In this document: one piece after another, positions 9,837-19,509 of the stretch | How positions within the stretch are numbered: position 1 is the stretch's first letter | Layout: each line of letters starts with the position of its first letter | Origin: Protopterus annectens | Lineage: Eukaryota > Chordata > Ceratodontiformes > Protopteridae | Assembly (NCBI RefSeq): GCF_019279795.1 | Contig: NC_056725.1 | Location: forward strand, 1,607,344,554 to 1,607,408,553 | Length of the DNA stretch: 64,000 nt | Direction of reading: 5' to 3' | Notes under the pieces: model-generated | The model's input: only the letters and a program-made list of their open reading frames with translations | The model's database searches: none | What the model was told of the DNA's origin: nothing | Program-made: the position numbers and the translations under genes

Positions 9837-11180
9837 ATGTCTACAATGCCTTCAGCAACTTTGGTTGGTGGAATAGGAGATGTAACTGGTCTTCTAAATC
9901 GAGAAAACCCTTTTCTAGGTTTGGGTTTTGAGATACAGAAGGACAAGCATGTTGGCAGCAATGTACCTGTTGCCACTGATAAGAATTTTGATTCTCTATT
10001 AAGAGATTTTAATTATAAACTGAGCAGGCTACAGCGTCTGCAGTGGCAGACCTTTCACTTGGAAGCCTGCTTAGCTTACGGGATAGTGCCTCGGGGCATG
10101 AGGATCTTGTGTATGCCCACACAAGGCGACCGCTATCCCGAGTTATTGGCTAGATGGCAACTATTGAATATTAATACCAGCTATCGGTACATGGAGCTGA
10201 TGAATGAATTTTTTGCCCCAGAGATCGCCACACTCAAGCAGGAAGTGGAACAATTGCAATGCAGATTTGCGTCTGAGTTCACAGACGCTAGGAGTCAACA
10301 ATGCCTGAAACAACTGCATGGTTCCTTATTGGAAGAGGAGGAGAAGATTCGGATCCAGAAATTGGGCAAGTTGAAAAGAGACCATCACGATTTCCAGCAA
10401 GGGAATATTTTTGTATGGTCCAAATCAAGAAATTCGTCATCGTCGCAGGAAGATAGAAGGGGACCTTGTTCAAACAACGGTGGAGCTGTTCAACGAAGCG
10501 GACGCTCGATGACATCATCTTCAGTAGCCGGAGGCGATACAGGTCCCACTACGGTAGATGCGGTGCATGGAAGTACTCGCACCTCCATAGTGTGCACGGA
10601 TGGGGTCCCAGCAGCCTCTACTAGTTCCATCACCGATACAGGTCCCACCACGGTAGGTGCGGCGCATGGAAGCACTCGCGCCTCTAAAGTGTGCACAGAT
10701 GGGGTTCCAGCTGCCTCTATCAGTTCCATCAGTGCTTCCGTGGATTTGGGAAATGCCGGCACCAGTAATGTGAATACTGAGATGCAAGCACCGGGTCCTC
10801 AAACACCAACGGAGTCCCGAGATGCATGCAGGGCTACTTCTTTGGGTAATGCCTCTAGTTCCAGCAAGGAGGGGACAGCAACCACGAAGGAAGCTATTCA
10901 ACAGGTTTCAACACGGGGAGATTGTATCCCAACCTTGAGTTCTTTCAATGAGGGCACTAAGGCACCATCCAGTGCCATTGTTTCAACAGATACTGGTTTT
11001 GTGTCTGAGGTGTTGGTTTGTGATCCGAGTGACTACAGGACTGGTGCCAGACCGAAGGACACACATGGTCGTTTGAATTTTTTGGACAGACTGCCGACAC
11101 CTGTCAAGAAGAAAGGGACATGGAATCGCTCCCGCAGCGAGGACAGGGTGTACAACAAGAGGAGGAAGCTGCTGCACTGA
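9837..11180 (+). CDS. PLE family 1 ORF1 protein (447 aa)
   Basis: An uninterrupted frame from ATG to TGA upstream of, and overlapping, the RT frame. The N-terminal third (to about residue 160) is alpha-helical in character with a probable coiled coil (MELMNEFF, TLKQEVEQLQ, LLEEEEKIRIQKLGKLKRD). The middle is rich in Ser, Thr and Gly and carries two 33-residue tandem repeats (residues 234-299). The C-terminus is basic (VKKKGTWNRSRSEDR, KRRKLLH). A similar KRKNLQRDLNDF and RSRSRGKTRNRK arrangement appears in family 2 at 22,385-21,797, so the ORF is conserved. Role unknown; RNA binding or multimerisation is a reasonable inference. No known domain was recognised. Confidence 0.75.
   Translation: MSTMPSATLVGGIGDVTGLLNRENPFLGLGFEIQKDKHVGSNVPVATDKNFDSLLRDFNYKLSRLQRLQWQTFHLEACLAYGIVPRGMRILCMPTQGDRYPELLARWQLLNINTSYRYMELMNEFFAPEIATLKQEVEQLQCRFASEFTDARSQQCLKQLHGSLLEEEEKIRIQKLGKLKRDHHDFQQGNIFVWSKSRNSSSSQEDRRGPCSNNGGAVQRSGRSMTSSSVAGGDTGPTTVDAVHGSTRTSIVCTDGVPAASTSSITDTGPTTVGAAHGSTRASKVCTDGVPAASISSISASVDLGNAGTSNVNTEMQAPGPQTPTESRDACRATSLGNASSSSKEGTATTKEAIQQVSTRGDCIPTLSSFNEGTKAPSSAIVSTDTGFVSEVLVCDPSDYRTGARPKDTHGRLNFLDRLPTPVKKKGTWNRSRSEDRVYNKRRKLLH
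10536..10733 (+). repeat. 99-bp in-frame tandem duplication inside PLE ORF1
   Basis: 10,536-10,634 and 10,635-10,733 are adjacent, in-frame copies differing at scattered positions. Both encode DTGPTTV, HGSTR and CTDGVPAAS. The length is an exact multiple of three, so the frame is preserved. Confidence 0.85.
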
Positions 11181-13463
11181 CTGTTAAGCAAGATACTGGT
11201 ATTGTTTTTAACCTTTCATCTTACAGATTGTCTGAAGATGAGTGTTTTGTTTTAAATAAAGGGCTGACTTTTGTGCCCAGTAGGGCTTGTGTATATAATG
11301 ATATTATTATGGACCTTATGGTTTTTTGTCATAGCTTAGTTTTGAAACAGATTTTTGGAGGTGATAACCCGAGTGCTACTATGCTAAGGCAGCCCAGTGG
11401 TTTTGTCCCCCCTTTCTCACCTGCTATGAATTTATTCATTAATGCTTGTGAACAAGATCTGATGTGCTATTTTCAGGAGGGGACACATGGTAGGTTTTAT
11501 AATTTGAGTCCCACACAGAGACAAGCTCTACATGATCTTGGGAATAATGCAGATATTACTATCAAAATGGCTGACAAGGGGGGTGCCGTAGTGGTATTGG
11601 ATACCACCTGGTATGAAAGTAAATTGCTAGCTTTGTTACAGAATGCTAATACGTATACCCCAATTAATCCTTTAGGTGTGAAAGGGATTATAGAGAGGGT
11701 ACACAGCAATCTACGACAGTTTTTGGACAGTAAACTGATTAGTGAAGATTTGTTTAAATTTCTTATGATAGAGAAGCCAGTGACACCTATATTCAAAGTT
11801 CTACCAAAAATACATAAATCAGATACTGACCCACCTCTCAGACCCATAGTGTCTGGCAGAGGTTGGGTGACAGAGAATATTTCGATTTGGTTGGAGACAG
11901 AGTTAAGGCCGTACCTAGATAGATTGGACAATGTGCTTTCAGATACAGGCCACTTTTTGAAAAGCTTAGGGGCCTATAAATTGGAACAGTCTGACGGTGA
12001 GTTACTTATGGTAACTATGGACATCCAGAACCTGTTTACTGTCATAGGCAATGATTATGGGATACGAGCCATTTCTGAGCTTTTGCAGGAGTTAGGTGTC
12101 ACTATGTTCAAGATCGATACCGTAAGAGGTTTGCTTGGTTTGGTACTAAATAATAATGTCTTTATAGGTGTGAACCAAGCATATAGGCAGGCACAGGGGA
12201 TAGCCATGGGCACCCCCTGTGCTAACACTTATGCCAACCTTGTCTTGTCCTTCTGGGAGAGGAGTATGGTGTTAAATGACATGTCATGGAAAGGTCATAT
12301 CAAGATGTATAAGCGTTTTGTGGACGATATTTTTAATCTTTGGGATGGGGACGACAACTCTTTAGCTGATTTCGTCTCCTACCTACATACCACCACTTCT
12401 TTTTTGAGGTTCACGGTTAACAGCTCACGCACACAGATTGACTTTTTGGATGTCAGGGTACAGTTGACAGAGAATGGTTTTTCATCCAGTTTATATAGAA
12501 AAGACTGCTGGAAGAACACCTTGCTTTCTTTCGACAGCATGCACCCTCGACACATATTTCCTAATATAGTGCAGGGACAGGTTGCCAGGATTTCTAGAAT
12601 TAGCAATGACGAAGCATGCTTCGAGCAAGAGTTGGGGACCCTGATGGATTGCTTTCATACTAGGGGTTATGATAGGAAATTGGTAAAAAACAGGATGGAG
12701 TTTGGTAGGCATTATAGGAAGGATAGATATAAACCATGGCTGAGAACCGCTGACACAGGCACAGGCTCACAACATGATAGGGCCAGTGGACATGATTCTA
12801 GGTTGACACTAACTTATGGTAGCAATATAGGTGATGTTTGTGCACTGATCAGAGGCAATTGGAATATTTTAACTAGTGATGTAAGTTTGAAGGGTATGCT
12901 AGGTGACAAACCGATTTTTAGATATAAAAGAAATAAAAACTTGAAAGATTTACTATGTAAGGATAAGACTAAGACCAGTATGGATAATCTGGCTATCACT
13001 AAACAGGGCACCTTTCCATGTGGGCTATGTAAGGCGTGTGCTTATGTAGATAGTAGGGGTGTATTTGTGCATCCAGTGACTGGCAGACTGTTTGATTTGA
13101 AAGGGAGAGCAACATGCAGAACCACTGATGTGGTTTACTTGGCAGAGTGTCAATCCTGCACAAGTTTTTATGTGGGCAAGACCAATTGTATGTTTAAAGT
13201 TAGGGTCTTGCAGCACCTCTCTTCAATTAGAAATGGGGACACACGCAATGCATTATATAGACATTTGGCAGCTCATCCTACACAGTTTCAAGTTTAAAGT
13301 GATAGTGAATGTGAAGTTGAATAAAAGAGGGGGAGACATTAAACAATTAACAGAGCTAGCTGAATCTAAATGGATAATTGAGTTTATGGCACACAGGAGT
13401 CCTGGGCTTAATGAAGTCATTCCTATGAGACCCACCCTTAAGAATAGGCGGGTTTTTTACTGA
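11120..13463 (+). CDS. PLE reverse transcriptase with GIY-YIG endonuclease (frameshifted near the end)
   Basis: The 725-aa frame 11,120-13,297 overlaps ORF1 by 61 bases in the -1 frame. Domains: N-terminal region with MADKGGAVVVLD (about residues 150-161), RT fingers FKVLPKIHKS and LRPIVSGRG (about 230-250), MDIQNLFTVI, GIAMGTPCANTYANL (about 363-377), YKRFVDDIF with the catalytic aspartates (about 400), a linker with CGLCKACAY and CRTTDVVYL, and the GIY-YIG second half FYVGKTNCMFKVRVLQH (about 685). A two-base loss near 13,283, compared with the - copy, ends the frame early at 13,297. The missing C-terminus (SKWIIEFMAHRSPGLNE) continues in another frame to 13,463. The copy is otherwise intact, so it died recently or at insertion. 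Confidence 0.87.
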
Positions 13464-13690
13464 CTTTTACTGATTTTTTATTGGTTGTGCTTGTTTTAAA
13501 ATGTTGGTTTTTGGGAGATGCTTTATCTGATGAAGGGCAGAGGCCCGAAAGCGCTCATCATTTGTATATCTAATTTCAATAAACAGAAGGAGTTGGTCTT
13601 CGAGCAGTGTCCAGTCTTATTGGTTTTTGAATATTAACTTTGGTTTATTTGACTGGACTTTGGTGAGGCACAGAACATTGTTTTGTTTTC
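13351..13690 (+). repeat. PLE family 1 downstream pseudo-LTR
   Basis: Near-identical to 9,425-9,764. It runs from within endonuclease coding sequence to the outer end of the element, where the target duplication begins at 13,691. A 57-base terminal extension (13,634-13,690) is present here and in the upstream pseudo-LTR but missing at 6,839. Confidence 0.8.
13527..13556 (+). ncRNA. Hammerhead-ribozyme-like motif, family 1 downstream pseudo-LTR
   Basis: Same sequence and layout as 9,601-9,630. With one motif in each pseudo-LTR, cleavage of a read-through transcript would release a unit-length RNA. That is inference from the positions. Confidence 0.62.
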
Positions 13691-13702
13691 AAAAACCGAC
13701 AT
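13691..13702. repeat. Target-site duplication, right copy (family 1 insertion)
   Basis: AAAAACCGACAT; partner of 6,827-6,838 with one mismatch. Confidence 0.75.
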
Positions 13703-14165
13703 AAAAGGTCCATAAAGGCTAAGTCATATTCACTCCACTTTAACAAAAGGCTCCTCACCATGTTGATGTCCTATGTAGTGGGTATAACTGTAAATAATGA
13801 TTGAATACTCATGGTGGCTAATAATAACCACTCTAGGTCTACAGATCATTCCACATACTCAAGCAAGTCTGAAAGGAATTGTTTAGTGTCACTAAGAACA
13901 TGCACATACTTATCAAGAAAAGGCCTAAGGAATTTCTCTATATAAATGGAAAATAGCTCCATCAAACAACCCCTACTGGTCACTATTGGCCTAAACAGGG
14001 GTCTCAATGGATCTTTATGGACTTTCGGCATCCCTTGCATAACTGGCATAAGTGAACCTCTACAACCAAATAACTGAATAGATCATTAGAAATAGTTTGT
14101 GTGTTAAGGCAATCCAACAGCTTGTTCATGATATTATTGCACGTGTTCTATATCTGCAGTACTTA
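13703..14165 (-). pseudogene. PLE family 2: RT first half
   Basis: The - strand reads NTQTISNDLFSYL, then (frame 14,049-13,846) GMPKVHKDPLRP and FRPIVTSRG, the fingers motif of PLE reverse transcriptase, followed by VLSDTKQFL. Further on is a degraded STQSLFTV-like block equivalent to MDIQNLFTVI of family 1. It stops at the family 1 insertion, beyond which (6,826 downward) GIVLENN continues the same domain. Upstream it is cut at about 14,165 by the tail of an L2-like LINE and resumes at 21,335. Confidence 0.75.
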
Positions 14166-15140
14166 TAACTACATTTTTTATTTTATTTTTATTTTATTTT
14201 ATTTTACATTTGTTGACTGGGCTAGTCTAACTGGATACATGTCCATTTTCAGTAGAGGCCCGGGGAGATAAGCTCCAAGAGAACAGATATCAGAAACAAA
14301 CAAACAGCTCATATACAGACAAAATTCATAAACACTATTAACAGGTAAAAAGAACTTTAAAGGGATAGATTCAGAGATTATCATATAAGCTAGACAATCA
14401 ATTCATAGTAGAGAGTAATGCAGTTAAAAATATAGACAACAGGTTGTTACATAATACAAGAAAAGGGGCATGATAATTAATAGTTACTATAGTAAAAGGT
14501 AGTCTCAATGATGTTAAGCTACAAGAAGATGCAAATAAGGGTGTATAGTAGGACTAGGGAATGTTGTATTCAAGGGGAGTAGGACTTGAATAGAGAGAAG
14601 AAGAGGGTAGGCAGGGGCAAGATAGAAGAACTAATTGCTTTGTCAGGCTTTGTACAGGGGCACAACCAGTGAGATTTGAGGAAGAGTTTGAGTTTACTTT
14701 TAAACAGTGATATAGAGGGCAGTGAGATAAGTTCATGGGGAAGTGGGTTCCAGGATTTTCCAACAGTAGTAGAGAAGAGAGAGTCCCCAGCTCTGTTGTT
14801 GCATTTTGTAATATTTACAAGCAGTTTGTGTGATGATCGTAGGGTCTTTAGATTGGTATAGGGGGTGATGAGGGTAGAAAGTATGGGAGTATTTGTTGAT
14901 TGGCAAAGGGTCTTATGGGCAATGGTCATTTGGTGGAAATTGAGCTGATTTTGCAGTTCAAGCCAACCAAGCTGCTTTAGATTATAACAGTGGTGGGTTC
15001 TGAAAGGGTTTCCTGTTGCAAATCTGGCTATGTTATTGTAGGATTGTTCCATTTTACGGAGGTTGCTTTTAGATAGATTTGTAAATATGGGTGAGGCATA
15101 GAGGAGAGTAGAGATTAGATGTGTGTGAGCAATGGTTTAC
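14166..15140 (-). pseudogene. L2-like LINE 3' end (C-terminal coding and 3' UTR)
   Basis: Frame 15,052-14,570 gives RFATGNPFRTHH, LRSSHKLLVN, a KSWNPLPHELISLPS block and LFKSKLKLFLKSHW, the typical C-terminal end of L2-like non-LTR retrotransposon proteins. The 3' UTR (14,205-14,560) closely matches that at 45,375-45,470. It ends in a run of TAAAA/AAAAT units (14,166-14,205 read on the - strand). It is 5'-truncated near 15,140. Confidence 0.72.
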
Positions 15141-15371
15141 GGAAAACATATGTATTTAAAACACAGAAGCAAAATGCCAAAGGCACCAAAAAGTACTTGA
15201 AATAGTCCAAGGCAACCAGAAAATGAACTCAGCCACTGATATAAGGATAATTCCAACTTTATTCAACCAAAAAAATAAAAAAACATAAACGTCCTCTTTA
15301 TACAGTATGTTTTTGTTAGAACCTTCATCAGATGTATTCAAATCGCCTAGCATCTGTTTCATAGATTCAAA
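15141..15371 (-). other. Possible 3' end of another PLE
   Basis: Read on the - strand it has CTGATGAAGG, then TTGAATAAAG about 80 bases later, which resembles the non-coding 3' ends of the PLEs here. No coding sequence or GAAA core accompanies it, so this is only a resemblance. Confidence 0.3.
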
Positions 15372-16975
15372 ACTAAAAACTGCTAAAAACAAAAACAAAA
15401 AACAAGTTCTAGCTTCTTTTCCTGCCTTTCCTGTTACTAGAGTAGTTCAGATACAGATTTGCTGATTATGGACTGTATTGCAGTTTCTGAATTCCCCATA
15501 CCTTTCTGTGTTAGAGGAAAACCTTTCAGCTTATCATTGAGAGTGGTAAGCACTAGGTAGGCTATCTACCACAAGATGAGTCATTTCTAGCTCTGAAATT
15601 GTAGATTATTGGACGTTTGGGCAGCTTTTCTATCCATTTCAACTTTCTGCTTTAAAAGCCTGTGTTTTCATGGGTTTGCGCTTGTTTAAGCTCCGCAGAT
15701 CCAGTTTTGGCATCATGCAGACTACAAGACCAACAGAAAGGAGAAAGAGAGACTTTGAGTACCTCCATTTTGTTTTTTTCTTGATTCTACCATGTTCTGC
15801 ACTTCAATTAAGTTGCATTTACATTTAATTGCATTTAATTTAACTGTATTTGCTGTATTATAGCTACACACTCAAGTGTGCTAGCCTGCACTGTGTTTAA
15901 AGTGATTTTATTATTGTTTTAACTGTTTTTTCTGCTAAAAACAACAAAAAGTTTTAGCTTGTTTTCCTGCCTTTCCTTTTACTAGAGTAGATTAGATACA
16001 GATTTGCTGTATTCCGGACTGTATTGCAGTTTCTGAGTTCTCCATACCTTTCTGTGTTAGAGGTAAGCCTTTCAGTTTATCAGTGAGAGTGGTAAGTACT
16101 AGGTAGCATATCTATCACAAGAGGAGTCGTTTCTAGCTCTGAAATTCTAGATTATCAGACATTTGGGCAGCTTTTCTTTCCATTTCAACTTTCTGCTTTA
16201 AAAGCCCGTGTTGACATGGGTTTGTGCTTGTTTAAGCTCCGCTGATCCAATTTTGGCATCCTGCAGATTACAAGAAAACAGATAGGAGAAAGTGAGACTT
16301 TAAGTACCACCATTTTTGCTGTTTTTCTTGATTCTACTGCATTCTGCACTTCAATTAAGTAGTTTTTACATTTAATTGCATTTACTTTACTGTATTTGCT
16401 GTATTACAGCTACACACTCAAGTGTGCTACCCTGCACTGTGTTTAAAGGGATTTTATTGCTGTTTTAACTGTTTTTCTTTCTGCTAAAAACAAACAAAAA
16501 AGTTCTAGCTTGTTTTCCCATCTTCCCTGTTACTAGTCCAAATACAAATTTGCTGTATTCAGGACAGTATTGTAGTTTCTGAGTACCCCATACCTTTCTG
16601 CGTTAGAGGGAAGCCTTTCAGCTTAGAAATGGGAGTGGTAAGCACTAGATAGCTTTTCTACCACAAGAGGAGTGGTTTCTTGCACTGAAATTGTAGATTA
16701 TTGGCCATTTGGGTAGCTTTTCTATCCCTTTCAACTTTCTGCTTTAAAAGGTTGTATTTGCAAGGGTTTACTTGCTGCGCAGTGCTGCTAAGCTCGGGTA
16801 AACTATTACCAGAAAAGATTACCAGAAAAGTGCCAGAATGTCTGCTCGTCACTTTTTCTCTTAGACCTTGCTACTTCTCATTTCTCTTGCCTATTTTGTC
16901 TAGCACTTCAACAAATGTTTGTAGCAATTATTATAGCACCCACAAGTGCTATCAGTACTAAAAGGTTTATAAGAA
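15372..16975. repeat. Three tandem copies of a ~550-bp unit
   Basis: The marker CTGCTAAAAAC begins at 15,380, 15,932 and 16,481, giving periods of 552 and 549. Each unit also contains TAGCTT, then CCATACCTTTCTG, GGTAAGCACTAGG-like and ACTCAAGTGTGCTA-like blocks in the same order. Divergence between units is moderate. The array ends just before the CR1 coding region, in the right place to be CR1 5' UTR monomers. No ORF of note is present. Confidence 0.8.
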
Positions 16976-17029
16976 AACAACTCCAGTCCTAAAAGTCCTA
17001 CAAGGAAACAACTCCAGTGCTTAGTAATA

Positions 17030-17975
17030 ATGGCCATCCTTCCTGGCATGTCTAGCGGTCAGTTCCCTGGGCTTTCTCCTATCTATCTGGTGAACTTGTG
17101 TGTTCTGTGGCAGTGTAGTAATTGCCTCATGTACACAGACAGCCCTCTCCTTTTATCTACAACACTCAGACATGTGAGAGATGCATTTATATCTCCAAAT
17201 CAGAGACCACACACTCTCCAGCCATGACTGGAATAGCTGGTCAAGAGGGAAAGATCATCACCTGCACCCCACCACATGGAACCCATAGCCCTCCAGAACA
17301 CACACCATCACAGCTCTCACATAAAAACACAAACCACACACCCACGTTCATGGAGGCTCTCACTAGAAATCTACACAAACAGCAGAGACCTCCAAGGCAG
17401 AAATGCACTCAACCAACCCAACACAGCACAAACCATAAGACACATAGCTCACCAACACAGTGTGCCCCTCAAACTAAGCCCCTAAGGCAAAACAGCTTGC
17501 CAATACACTAGTCATAGGTGACTCAATAGTGAGGCACACAGATATCCCACTCACCAGGTTGAATAAGGAGAAGGTAACAGTCAGCTGTCTACTGAGTGCC
17601 AGACTCCGACACATAAGACACGCATTCAGGTCACTCCAAAACAAGTATAAGTATGACTCTGTCATTGTCCATGTGGGCGTGAATGACCTGAGATACACTT
17701 CTCTGGACTACATGAAAATAGACATGATGGAGTTCTCAGATCATGTGACCCAGACAGGTATGACCCTACCCATGAGCAGCATCCTACCATCACCCAGCAT
17801 GATACCACAGTACAAGCAACAAATGATTGCCTTTAACAACTGGCTAAGTTTCTGGAGACATTCTAAGGGGATCCAATATCTGTCTGCCTGGGATGACATG
17901 ATTGACAGACTTTGAGGCTTTGCCAGAGATGGCCTTCATCTGTCACCCCTGGGTTTCTGGGTACTGCCTAAGGCT
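17030..17975 (+). pseudogene. CR1 ORF1: zinc-finger-like region and SGNH esterase
   Basis: The N-terminal part has WQCSNCLMYT and, in the next frame, TCERCIYISK, consistent with a PHD-like or similar Cys finger. A proline- and histidine-rich linker follows. From about 17,503 the frame gives LVIGDSIVRHT (SGNH block I with the nucleophile serine), VIVHVGVNDL (block III with the asparagine, about 17,665) and, after a stop at 17,913, DGLHLSPLG (block V with catalytic Asp and His, about 17,927). CR1 ORF1 esterases are thought to act on lipids or membranes in the transposition particle. All catalytic blocks are still recognisable, but frameshifts and stops kill the ORF. Confidence 0.78.
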
Positions 17976-18063
17976 CTTGCCACCCCTATAGTGCATTTTT
18001 TAGTCAAAGTGCCAATGACCAAATTACCAATGTAACAGCTATAAATAAAAACATCTGAAAGTC

Positions 18064-18770
18064 ATGCTGCTCAGTGATAGAAGTCTAAATCTCAAGATGC
18101 ACTCACTCGAAGCACTCCTCAAAATGGAGAACATTGACATTTGTGTTGTAGCAGAGACCTGGTTTATTGCAGCAGAAAGCACACCTGCTCTGCCAGGCTA
18201 CAACTCATTCCACACCTTTTGGCCCCAGACCAAGGACCAAAGCTCCAAAGGCGGCAGTGTCTTCATATTCATAAAGAATATACACACCTCCAGACTGATA
18301 GCCCAACATAACACATCTGAAATACTTCAGGTACAACTGACATTGGGCAAGATGCCAATTCAGGTCATAGCCTGCTACAGGTCCCCAAACATGTCCTAGG
18401 ACTCTCACTGCACGTCCCTAACCACCATGGAATCTATTAGGGTCCAACAAACTCTCTCATACTAGGTGATTTCAACTACCCTTCCATCAACTGGGTAAAC
18501 TACTCATGCACCAATGCACTGGCCCATCGCTTCCTGGAATTCATTAATTCCAATGCCCTGGACCAACTCATTCTTACACCACTAGAGGAAGCAACATCCT
18601 TTACCTGGTTATTACTAACATGGGCAACTGTTGCTCTACAACAATAGTCAACTCATACCTAGTTAGATTCGACTACAAACTAATCACCATGGAAATTTTC
18701 ACCTCGCCCACACTCCCCACAAAAGTAACCACCATGAAAAATTTCTCCAAAGCTGACTTTGAACTCCTAC
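18064..18770 (+). pseudogene. CR1 apurinic-like endonuclease
   Basis: Frame 18,064-18,399 reads DICVVAETWF (metal-binding Glu), GGSVFIFIKN and IQVIACYRSP. Then ILGDFNYPSINW (about 18,460) is the core Asp-Asn motif. Further on comes VRFDYKLITMEI, a decayed form of RSDHxLI in which the catalytic histidine is Tyr. The endonuclease would nick target DNA for target-primed reverse transcription. It lies directly downstream of the esterase ORF, as expected in CR1. Confidence 0.78.
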
Positions 18771-19144
18771 AAACATAGGTGGCTAACTTCATGTCGCCCA
18801 TGCCAATGGAAAAAAGTTGCATGAATGCCGAATCATACACCAATGCACTGTAAGAGCATATACATAAATGCATGGAACTAGCCATACCCAACAGAACCAA
18901 GATGCTCTCCTCCAAAAGAAGGAAGCCAATCTGGTGGTACCCTGCCATTAACAGGCTGTACAACAGAAGGAAGAAACTGTTGCAGGAAAAAGGTGATGTC
19001 TCAAAAATGGAAAAATTCCCTTATTAGCCTCAACAAATAGTTGAGATTCCTCATCAAATCCACTAAAGCCAGCTATGAAGGCAGACACAAAAAATAAACA
19101 CAAAGCCTTCTATAGTTATATCAAGAATTTTGGGTTCCTATTAT

Positions 19145-19507
19145 GTTATCAAAGTTTCACAAGTTCAAACACCATATGGTCGAACTTATAAAACTACGAA
19201 TACGTAAAAAAAAAAAAATAAAAAATAAAAAAAGAAAAATCTTACCTGACAGTTGTTGGCTGCACTACAGTGTAGTATAGGGAAATCTTCCTTTTCCACA
19301 CTGTACTGCATTGTGGTGTGGTCTCGAAGTTGGTATATTTAAAGAGTGGGTGGTGTGGAGGGTGCAGGGGGCTTGCCCCCTGCTTACAACCTTCAGGTAA
19401 GTTTTTTCTTTTTTTTCTTTCTTTTTTTTTACGTTTTCAAACTTTTACAATTTCAAACATATGGGTTCGACCATATGGCATTCGAACTTGTAAAAGTTTG
19501 ATAACGT
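19145..19507. mobile_element. MITE-like element inserted in CR1 copy A
   Basis: The left end GTTATCAAAGTTTCACAAG and the right end, read on the other strand, GTTATCAAACTTTTACAAG begin terminal inverted repeats of about 45 bases that also share CCATATGGTCGAAC. The inner sequence holds A- and T-rich tracts and no ORF. It separates the CR1 blocks SYIKNF (before) and KNFYGNNQ (after). The exact target duplication could not be assigned, so no superfamily is claimed. Confidence 0.7.
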
Positions 19508-19509
19508 AA

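Larger units (their letters stand above)
6839..13690. mobile_element. PLE family 1 composite insertion (Neptune/Poseidon-type)
   Basis: Two copies of one element lie head to head within a single 12-bp duplication: a 5'-truncated - strand copy (6,839-9,422) and a full-length + strand copy (9,425-13,690) with a pseudo-LTR at each end. They join at 9,422-9,425 with two extra bases. The two copies differ by only a few substitutions and small indels, so the insertion is young. An inverted truncated copy beside the upstream pseudo-LTR is a known hallmark of Penelope-like elements. Clade assignment within the GIY-YIG-bearing PLEs is tentative. Confidence 0.85.

Noticed and set aside
15300-15371. Hammerhead core CTGATGA on the - strand
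   Set aside because: No GAAA core or helix III follows within a plausible distance, unlike the three PLE families.
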